The position numbers and the translations under genes are program-made. The notes below the pieces were generated by a model. The model ran no database searches. It saw only the letters and a list, made by a program, of their open reading frames with translations, and was not told the origin of the DNA. Of a stretch of 64,000 nucleotides of DNA, positions 58,506 to 64,000 are shown piece by piece. The first letter of the stretch is position 1. Every line of letters begins with the position of its first letter. Source of the stretch: an uncultured Clostridia bacterium (GTDB lineage Bacteria > Bacillota > Clostridia > Oscillospirales > Acutalibacteraceae); the NCBI GenBank assembly GCA_947630285.1, contig CANRHD010000011.1, forward strand, positions 1 to 64,000, read 5' to 3'.

Positions 58506-58529
58506 AAAACCGTTTCCTTTCATTAAAGC

Positions 58530-59234
58530 TTATTTTATAAAAAATATTGTTGACGCCATAAAAAACTGCGCTATATAGTAAAGCGAATGATTGATTACAA
58601 TGTTTGCCGGCGTATTTTTGTCCTTGCCGAAATAGATGCCCGAAAGCACAAGGTCGGAAAGTATAAACAGCACCGAGCCTATACTCATTACGACCCAGAC
58701 CTTTTCGCCGCCGGTTATAACGGCGGTCGCTACAGACGAGGTAACCGTAAACGAAAGCACCAGGGAATAAATAAAAAGAATGGCCCTGAAGCTGCCGTAA
58801 TCCATTTTCATCGGCTTTTCCATAAGGGCCGCCGCCAACGCCAATACAACTGCCCCGACAACCGCCGCAAGTATCGAATACCGTGTCCATGGGGCATAGA
58901 AATAAATTGCGCTTATGTAAAACAAATGGCCTATCAAAAACGAAATAAAGCCGGAATACAGATAAATATCTTTGTTCTCGGTGTAAATCCATTTAAGGTC
59001 AAGCCATATGTCGCCGAGCATTCCCATTACAAGTCCCAAAATTATAAGCGAAGCAAAGCCAATAAAAGTGCTGTTGTGGTTTGCGGCGGCAAGTGCGGTG
59101 GCTATAAAACAAAAGCTTGCTATGGATTTTGTATATAGCCCCGGCATACCTCCCTTTTTGACCCTTACTATGAGAAAAACAACGGTAGCTATTGCGCCGG
59201 AAATAAACGCCATGGTATAAAAACTTAAATTCAT
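58530..59234 (-). CDS. Second lysoplasmalogenase-like YhhN family membrane protein
   Basis: 234 aa, about eight membrane helices. The family boxes are GLVMGMLGDIWLDLKW (G-D-x-x-x-D), YSGFISFLIGHLFYISAIYF and IGSVLFILSDLVLSGIYFG, with the conserved Asp, His and second Asp. It is a distant paralogue of the protein at 39913-40641. The ATG at 59234 is behind GGGTGGGGG; a GTG three codons earlier is the alternative. It lies upstream of the mscS-like gene in the same direction. Enzymatic activity is inferred from the family only. Confidence 0.82.
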   Translation of the reverse strand: MNLSFYTMAFISGAIATVVFLIVRVKKGGMPGLYTKSIASFCFIATALAAANHNSTFIGFASLIILGLVMGMLGDIWLDLKWIYTENKDIYLYSGFISFLIGHLFYISAIYFYAPWTRYSILAAVVGAVVLALAAALMEKPMKMDYGSFRAILFIYSLVLSFTVTSSVATAVITGGEKVWVVMSIGSVLFILSDLVLSGIYFGKDKNTPANIVINHSLYYIAQFFMASTIFFIK

Positions 59235-59345
59235 TTCCCCCACCCGTAAACAGAAAATATACGAACTGATAAATATTAAATATATTATACAATTAAATAT
59301 ATATAATTACAATATTTTTTTAGAATTTAGATATAAAACATCAGA

Positions 59346-59374
59346 TTGACAAAAAAATATAACTGTGTTTTAAT
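59346..59374 (+). promoter_or_regulatory. Promoter of the binding-protein gene
   Basis: TTGACA and TTTAAT are 17 nt apart, with GAAGGTG before the ATG at 59408. Confidence 0.65.
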
Positions 59375-59407
59375 TTACTAAGATAATATTTTGAAGGTGT
59401 TTTACAG

Positions 59408-60415
59408 ATGAAAAGACATTGCTTTAAATTGCTTGTATTGCCTGTGCTTATATTTTCGTTGATATTCTGCTCCTGCTCTTCAAAAAAAGGCGTCTCTTCG
59501 GACGGTACGGGCGCCTCCGGCTCCGGCAAAGACGGCTCCTCGGTTAAGCTTGTGTTTGTTGAGTACGACAACGGCTATCAGGAGAACGAGATACGGGAAT
59601 CGTTTATTTCCGATATGCGCCTTTTGGGCTACGACGAGGTAAAGATGAAATTCGATGTAAAAAACGCCCAGAAAAATTCGGAAAAGCTCAATGAATATGT
59701 AAACTCGCTAAAGGGCTCCGATTACGACCTGATAGTTGCCATAGCCGATCAGGCGGCGCAGGCCGTATGCAACGCAAAGCTCGATATTCCCTGCGTATTT
59801 ATAGCGGCAACCGACCCCGTGGGGGATTTACTTGTAACAAACCCCGATAAGCCAGACAAAAATCTGACAGGCACCGTAATGGATACCTCGCCGTCAAAAA
59901 TAATCTCGCTTATAAGGATTTTCACCCCGGAGGTAAAAAACACGGGAGTGCTTATATATAAAGGAAACAAGACGGCTCAAAAAAGCGCCTCCCTGTTTGA
60001 AAAGGAGTCAAAATCCGAGGGCTTGACCGCAAAAATCTACACCGTCGAAAGCTTAAACGATATTCAAAACACGCTTAAAAAAATGCTCTCCGAAAACGAT
60101 ACGGTATTTATCCCTGCCGACAATCAGCTTGATTCCGTTATGGGCAGTTTGGTTAAAACGGCGCAGGAGCAAAAAAAATACATCTATTCTTCGGGCGTTT
60201 CGGCGGTAAATTCGGGTGCGCTCGCCTCGTACTGCTCGTCCGTTGACAAGCTTTCGCAAAATTCCGCCGCCATAGCCGACCAAATAATCAAGGGAACCTC
60301 TGTTTCGGACATACCCGTGGATTTTTCGGCGGAGGGTAATTTTTACCTTTCTTCAAAAACTTATTCGGCGTTCGGAATAGGCGTGCCTGAAATCGAAGGG
60401 CTTATAGTTGTATAA
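59408..60415 (+). CDS. ABC transporter substrate-binding lipoprotein (PF04392-like)
   Basis: 335 aa. A lipoprotein signal ends near residue 23 (LIFSLIFCSCSSKKG), then a Ser/Gly-rich linker. The mature part matches the ABC_sub_bind family: DYDLIVAIADQAAQAVCNA, IPCVFIAATDPVGDLLV, NLTGTVMDTSPSKIISLI, and KKYIYSSGVSAVNSGALASY, the layout of TrpX/YufN-like tryptophan- or tyrosine-binding proteins. The permease and ATPase genes normally beside it are missing here: tRNA-Leu and a flavin reductase follow. It may therefore be an orphan receptor or serve a transporter elsewhere. The ligand is unresolved. Confidence 0.88.
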   Translation: MKRHCFKLLVLPVLIFSLIFCSCSSKKGVSSDGTGASGSGKDGSSVKLVFVEYDNGYQENEIRESFISDMRLLGYDEVKMKFDVKNAQKNSEKLNEYVNSLKGSDYDLIVAIADQAAQAVCNAKLDIPCVFIAATDPVGDLLVTNPDKPDKNLTGTVMDTSPSKIISLIRIFTPEVKNTGVLIYKGNKTAQKSASLFEKESKSEGLTAKIYTVESLNDIQNTLKKMLSENDTVFIPADNQLDSVMGSLVKTAQEQKKYIYSSGVSAVNSGALASYCSSVDKLSQNSAAIADQIIKGTSVSDIPVDFSAEGNFYLSSKTYSAFGIGVPEIEGLIVV

Positions 60416-60451
60416 GCGAAGCAAAAATTTTCAATTTTCTCAAAAAAGATG

Positions 60452-60480
60452 TTGACATAATCAAGGGTCTTTGCTATAAT
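60452..60480 (+). promoter_or_regulatory. Promoter of tRNA-Leu
   Basis: Consensus TTGACA and TATAAT with a 17-nt spacer, 38 bases before the tRNA 5' end. Confidence 0.85.
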
Positions 60481-60518
60481 ATCATTTGCCGAAAGGGAAA
60501 CCGATACGGCAAATATAT

Positions 60519-60602
60519 GCGAGAGTGGCGGAATCGGCAGACGCGCACGTTTGAGGGGCGTGTGGTAATCCCGTACGGGTTCAAGTCCCGTCTCTCGCAC
60601 CA
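60519..60602 (+). tRNA. tRNA-Leu (GAG)
   Basis: Acceptor GCGAGAG/CTCTCGC, anticodon arm CACGT-TTGAGGG-GCGTG (anticodon GAG), a long variable arm with TGGTAATCCCGTAC, T loop TTCAAGT and encoded CCA. Single-gene transcript. Confidence 0.95.
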
Positions 60603-60640
60603 AAAAACGGTAAGGCCAATAAGCGCCCTGCCGTTTTTTA
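60602..60640 (+). terminator. Terminator of tRNA-Leu
   Basis: AAAAAACGG and CCGTTTTTT form the stem, with inner AGG/CCT pairing and T-rich sequence after it. It starts at the last base of the tRNA. Confidence 0.65.
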
Positions 60641-60735
60641 CTTTTTCTCTGCGCTGTTTTTACGCAGAGCTTAGTAAGTCTTTTATCTCCGCATTAACAG
60701 CAATGCGGCATTAAATTTATAAGGAGTGTTTTTGT

Positions 60736-61308
60736 ATGAAAAAGAATTTGGGAGCTGTTCCGGCAGTATATCCTATGCCTGTTCTTATGGTTGCCGCCTA
60801 TAACGAAAATGGAAGCGTCAATGTAATGAACGCCGCATGGGGAATGATCTGCGCTATGGACAAAATTGCCCTTTTCATAGACGAGGAGCATAAGACAACG
60901 CAGAACATTCTGAAGACCAAGGCTTTTACGGTAAGCCTTGCGGACAAAGAGCATATGGCGCAGGCGGATTTCTTCGGCATAGCCACGGGCAACAAAATGC
61001 CCGATAAATTTGAGCGTTCCGGCTGTCACTCGGTTAAAAGCGAATTTGTAAACGCCCCCGTAATCGACGAATTTCCCGTTGTTATGGAGTGCGAGCTTGC
61101 CGAGGTAATAAACACGCCGAATATGTACGCAATAGTCGGGAAAATCGTCAACACCGCCGCCGACGAGACCGTTATCGACGAAAAGGGCAAGGTAGATCCC
61201 GAAAAGCTTGACGCACTTATCTTTGACCAGTTCAAATCGGGATATTATGTATCCGGCGACAAGGCAGGCAAGGCGTGGAACGCCGGCGCAGGGCTTATGA
61301 AGCAGTAA
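60736..61308 (+). CDS. Flavin reductase-like FMN-binding protein (flavoredoxin type)
   Basis: 190 aa with the split-barrel flavin reductase fold. The N-terminus VPAVYPMPVLMVAAYNENGS and NVMNAAWGMICAMDKIALFI match the family, and FTVSLADKEHMAQADFFGIATG is the FMN-binding segment. Such proteins bind FMN and act as electron carriers or flavin reductases in anaerobes. There is no signal peptide. The AAGGAG site precedes the ATG. It stands alone after tRNA-Leu. The physiological partner is unknown. Confidence 0.9.
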   Translation: MKKNLGAVPAVYPMPVLMVAAYNENGSVNVMNAAWGMICAMDKIALFIDEEHKTTQNILKTKAFTVSLADKEHMAQADFFGIATGNKMPDKFERSGCHSVKSEFVNAPVIDEFPVVMECELAEVINTPNMYAIVGKIVNTAADETVIDEKGKVDPEKLDALIFDQFKSGYYVSGDKAGKAWNAGAGLMKQ

Positions 61309-61316
61309 TAAGGTTA

Positions 61317-61375
61317 CGAACACCCTGATAGGTTTCCCACCGCCGTTTCCAAAGGGCGGACGAAAGCATTAAAGA
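61317..61375 (+). repeat. Multi-hairpin dispersed repeat, short relic I
   Basis: A degraded fragment with GAACACCCTGATAGGTTTCCCACCG and CCGCC...GGGCGG followed by ACGAAAGCATTAAAG, resembling the first and last hairpins of the repeat. Weak evidence. Confidence 0.35.
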
Positions 61376-61388
61376 TTTATAATAAACT

Positions 61389-61430
61389 GAAATCTCCCCA
61401 CATTTTGTGAGGAAATTTTCTTTTTACATA
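61389..61430. terminator. Possible terminator between convergent genes
   Basis: GAAATCTCCCCACA and TGTGAGGAAATTTTC pair imperfectly, followed by TTTTTAC. It lies between the stops of the flavin reductase and PRTase-like genes. Confidence 0.45.
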
Positions 61431-61448
61431 TTAATTTTGCAAAATCAA

Positions 61449-62090
61449 TCAAAGCTGGGAACAGCCGAACGAATTTACAAGTGCATTGATTTTCTCGCCG
61501 TTTTTGCACATTGGGCAGTCGTGCGCCAATGTGGTTTTGTAGCCAGGCAGGTCATGCGGATTAAAGACGGAGTTTACCTCAAGCGAGCATATTTCCTTTG
61601 TGGTTGCAAAAATCGAGGCTATGCCGACGGGGTGGCCTGCGTAATAATTGATTGACTCAACGGCGGACTTGACCGTAAAACCCGTAGCCACGGAGGCGGC
61701 AATTATAAGCACGAATTTATTTTCAATCATGGGAGCGGTATTGTCCCTGAAGAAAAGCTGACTGCCCGAATTGTGCTCCGGCGTAAGGATAAAAATATCT
61801 CTGCCGGCATTGATGTTCGTATATCCGTGTGCGGTAAGCTCGTTTGCAAGGCAGGTTGCAATAACCTCCATACCGTCAAGGCACAAAATCGTGTCTATCA
61901 TCGTATTGTTTTTGTATTTTGAAGCGAGAGCCTTTGCCACCGCCTTTGCCTGTGCAAGGTTTGCCTTGTTGTTTGCAATGTCGATATAATAATTGGAGTG
62001 TCCGTGTGCGGTTGCGTAATGTCCCTTATAGATTTCAAGCTTTAACCGTGGGTTATCCGTAGTGATTTCAACTTTTTCGCCTAATGCCAT
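61449..62090 (-). CDS. Phosphoribosyltransferase-like protein (orotate PRTase-like)
   Basis: 213 aa. The chain resembles type I PRTases: NKANLAQAKAVAKALASKYK near the N-terminus, TILCLDGMEVIATCLANEL in the core, and KFVLIIAASVATGFTVKSAV where the PRPP loop (V-x-x-D-D-x-x-T-T-G) is expected. There the two acidic residues are lost (IIAASVATG), so PRPP chemistry may be weakened or absent. The C-terminus has HDCPMCKNGEKINALV and a final Cys, an unusual C-x-x-C. It is a standalone gene. It may bind a nucleotide or PRPP as a sensor instead. Confidence 0.7.
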   Translation of the reverse strand: MALGEKVEITTDNPRLKLEIYKGHYATAHGHSNYYIDIANNKANLAQAKAVAKALASKYKNNTMIDTILCLDGMEVIATCLANELTAHGYTNINAGRDIFILTPEHNSGSQLFFRDNTAPMIENKFVLIIAASVATGFTVKSAVESINYYAGHPVGIASIFATTKEICSLEVNSVFNPHDLPGYKTTLAHDCPMCKNGEKINALVNSFGCSQL

Positions 62091-62121
62091 AGAAAATCAT
62101 CTCCTTGATTATGTTAATATT

Positions 62122-62150
62122 ATTTTATCACGGCAGATTAAAAATTACAA
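62122..62150 (-). promoter_or_regulatory. Promoter of the PRTase-like gene
   Basis: On the minus strand TTGTAA and TAAAAT are 17 nt apart, followed by AAGGAG and the ATG at 62090. Confidence 0.55.
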
Positions 62151-62208
62151 TAATTAATGTTTTATATAAATACCGCAAAATTGTGAAACGGATAATTTCT
62201 CCGCACGC

Positions 62209-62237
62209 TTGATTTAAAAGCCGAATTTTGCTATACT
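62209..62237 (+). promoter_or_regulatory. Promoter of the MFS/trmO pair
   Basis: TTGATT and TATACT are 17 nt apart, 33 bases before the ATG at 62270. Confidence 0.6.
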
Positions 62238-62269
62238 TTTGAAATCAGATAAGTTTGGGGCGATATAAA

Positions 62270-63463
62270 ATGATGGCTTTGCTGGCAGTCATATATGTTG
62301 TTTTCATATCCTTGGGTCTGCCCGATTCCGTTTTCGGAGTCGCCTGGCCCGTTATACATACGCAGTTCGGTATAGCGGAAAGCTTTGCCTCCGTCTACAG
62401 CATAATAGTTGGCGTCTGTTCGGGCGGCGCAAGCTTTTTGGCAGGAGCTCTCATAAGGAAATTCGGCACGGCAAATGTCACCTTTTGCTCGATATGCCTT
62501 ACCGTAACGGGGCTTTTGGGAATGAGCTTTTCCGTAAACATATGGATGATGATGTTCTTTGCCGTCGTTTTGGGCTACGGCGCAGGCGCAATAGATACGG
62601 GGCTTAACAATTATGTTTCGCTCCACTACAAGGCGAAGCATATGAGCTGGCTCCATTGCTTTTGGGGCATAGGCGTAACGGCAAGCCCCATAATAATGTC
62701 GTTTTTCCTCACGGACGAGCCGAATAAATGGCGCGGCGGATACAGGGTCATAGCGTTAATACAGCTTATAATAGCCGTTACGGTTGCGCTTTCCCTGCCT
62801 AAATGGCACAGGCTCGACCCCGTAAAGCCACAGGCAAAGCAGGATTTGCAGGAAAAGGGCAATTCGGCTTTGAGAGAAATATTTTCTAAAAAGGGTCTTG
62901 TCACAAGCATACTGTCGCTCGGATTTTATTGCAGTATGGAATTTATTTTCGGAACATGGGGAGCTTCTTTCCTCGTCAATTCCCGTTCGATGTCCCCCGA
63001 TACTGCGGCAAAATGGGTATCCGTTTTTTACTTCGGCATCATGCTGGGCAGGCTTCTTTCCGGCTTCCTTTCGGAAAAGCTTAACGACAACAGCCTGATA
63101 AAATACGGCGGTATTTTTATTTTAATCGGAATAGCGGTTCTGCTGATACCCGTAGGTACGGTTTCCACGGTGGGATTTTTGCTGATAGGCATAGGATGCG
63201 GTCCGGTATTTCCGAGTATTCTCCACTCCGTTCCCGAACGCTTCGGCAAGGAGTTTTCCTCCGATATTACGGGCTTTCACATGGGCGGAGCATACGCCGT
63301 CGGCTTTATTAATCAGCTTGTTTTCGGCTATGTTGCGGTTTCGACAAGCTTTGATATTACGCCGTTCGTACTGCTCGGAGCGTGTGTTGTTATGCTTGTA
63401 ATGCACGCTTTCACCGTAAAAGCGGTTAAGGCGAACGCAGGCTTAAAAATACAAAACGGGTGA
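62270..63463 (+). CDS. MFS transporter
   Basis: About 397 aa with twelve membrane helices. FISLGLPDSVFGVAWPVIHT in helix 1 and VLGYGAGAIDTGLNNYVSLH in helix 4-5 recall the fucose/glucose-type MFS proteins and related sugar permeases, and GIMLGRLLSGFLSEKL matches the repeat of MFS motif A in helix 8. The substrate is not defined. The ATG at 62270, behind GGGG, is preferred to the TTG five codons upstream. The next gene, trmO, starts 5 nt after the stop with no separate promoter, so they share a transcript. Confidence 0.88.
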   Translation: MMALLAVIYVVFISLGLPDSVFGVAWPVIHTQFGIAESFASVYSIIVGVCSGGASFLAGALIRKFGTANVTFCSICLTVTGLLGMSFSVNIWMMMFFAVVLGYGAGAIDTGLNNYVSLHYKAKHMSWLHCFWGIGVTASPIIMSFFLTDEPNKWRGGYRVIALIQLIIAVTVALSLPKWHRLDPVKPQAKQDLQEKGNSALREIFSKKGLVTSILSLGFYCSMEFIFGTWGASFLVNSRSMSPDTAAKWVSVFYFGIMLGRLLSGFLSEKLNDNSLIKYGGIFILIGIAVLLIPVGTVSTVGFLLIGIGCGPVFPSILHSVPERFGKEFSSDITGFHMGGAYAVGFINQLVFGYVAVSTSFDITPFVLLGACVVMLVMHAFTVKAVKANAGLKIQNG

Positions 63464-63467
63464 TTAT

Positions 63468-64000
63468 TTGGAAAACGAAATTACAATTAAACCTATAGCG
63501 CACATATATACCGATTTTCCCGAAAAATTCGGCGTTCCCAGGCAGTCGGGGCTTGCAGACACGCAGGGCAAAATAGTTTTTGAGCCTGAATACCGTGTAA
63601 GGGAGGCTTTTCGGGGGCTTGAGGGCTTTTCTCACATATGGCTTATTTGGCAGTTTTCCCAATGCGTTAATTCCGGCTGGTCGCCCACCGTCAGGCCGCC
63701 CAGGCTCGGAGGGAACAAAAGGGTCGGCGTTTTTGCTTCCCGTTCTCCGTTCAGGCCAAACTCACTGGGGCTTTCCTGCGTAGAGCTTAAAAAAATCGAC
63801 TTTGAATGTAACAACGGCCCTGTGATTTTTGTTTCGGGGGCGGATACGGTAAGCGGCACGCCGATTTTCGATATAAAACCGTATGTGCCCGTTGCCGACG
63901 CAAAGCCCGGCGCAAAAGAGGGTTACACGGAGTTTACAAAGGATTACGCAACAGAGCTTTTGTACGATAAAAAAATCCTTGAAATTATGCCAAGCGATAA
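63468..64000 (+). CDS. trmO: tRNA (N6-threonylcarbamoyladenosine-N6)-methyltransferase TrmO, partial at the window end
   Basis: The TTG at 63468 opens a reading frame of at least 177 codons running off the window. The product matches TsaA/TrmO (YaeB): PIAHIYTDFPEKFGVPRQSG, EGFSHIWLIWQF, VRPPRLGGNKRVGVFASRSP and RPNSLGLSCVELKKID are canonical. TrmO adds the methyl of m6t6A at position 37 in threonine-type tRNAs, using a beta-barrel SAM site. The start lacks ATG; the GGGTGA before it overlaps the MFS stop. The last visible codons read P-S-D, with no stop in the window. Confidence 0.93.
   Translation, partial: MENEITIKPIAHIYTDFPEKFGVPRQSGLADTQGKIVFEPEYRVREAFRGLEGFSHIWLIWQFSQCVNSGWSPTVRPPRLGGNKRVGVFASRSPFRPNSLGLSCVELKKIDFECNNGPVIFVSGADTVSGTPIFDIKPYVPVADAKPGAKEGYTEFTKDYATELLYDKKILEIMPSD

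Overview
The window looks like chromosomal DNA of an anaerobic gut-type Clostridia bacterium, most likely of the Oscillospirales/Ruminococcaceae kind. The evidence is a one-chain pyruvate:ferredoxin oxidoreductase, a rubrerythrin, a YerC-type TrpR-like regulator, a glmS ribozyme (a Bacillota hallmark), an LCP cell-wall protein, a large BspA-repeat protein ending in a dockerin-like domain, and several glycoside hydrolases with sugar kinases, isomerases and transporters. Most genes are complete, compactly spaced housekeeping or carbohydrate genes. No phage, no intact transposase gene, no CRISPR array and no rRNA operon were found. The taxonomic placement is inference from gene content only.

Layout. 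0.1-3.0 kb: NahK-like sugar kinase plus GH35 beta-galactosidase. 3.4-7.7 kb: unknown protein, then ddl, a DUF1934 protein and argS. 8.3-10.5 kb: EamA transporter and a nucleotidyltransferase-like protein. 10.5-18.0 kb: one leftward polysaccharide operon from a strong promoter (initiating phosphoglycosyl transferase, HpcH/HpaI-type aldolase, 2-hydroxyacid dehydrogenase, flippase, and the three CapE/CapF/CapG enzymes that make UDP-N-acetyl-L-fucosamine). 18.2-18.7 kb: five tRNA genes. 18.9-23.9 kb: yerC, a methyltransferase, hslO, nadE, and glmS with its ribozyme. 23.9-29.0 kb: membrane protein, phosphatase, XRE regulator with a palindromic operator candidate, rubrerythrin, and an rsmI operon. 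29.2-33.8 kb: rightward operon of a metallophosphoesterase, a GPH-type sugar transporter and a GH2 glycosidase. 33.9-35.6 kb: the uncharacterised GGGtGRT protein with a NifU/IscU-like partner. 36.5-44.5 kb: trpS, a CBS/CorC protein, an FRG-domain protein, a YhhN protein and nifJ. 45.0-50.2 kb: glucuronate isomerase with a HAD phosphatase, a DtxR-like regulator, a HAD-IB hydrolase and an LCP protein. 50.4-59.2 kb: glnA, rmuC, the BspA/dockerin protein, an MscS channel and a second YhhN protein. 59.4-64.0 kb: a lipoprotein binding protein, tRNA-Leu, a flavin reductase, a PRTase-like protein, an MFS transporter and a truncated trmO.

The most unusual feature is a dispersed, highly structured repeat of about 250 bp, present as seven substantial copies and two relics. 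It sits in the gaps just beyond gene 3' ends. It is a string of about five hairpins; paired bases change together between copies, its termini form a weak inverted repeat, and three copies lie between two near-identical terminator hairpins. One copy carries a further insertion of about 280 bp with its own inverted ends. I do not recognise the family. The GGGtGRT/scaffold pair, with a long inverted repeat around its promoter, and the aldolase/dehydrogenase pair inside the FucNAc locus are the other places where undescribed biochemistry is likely.
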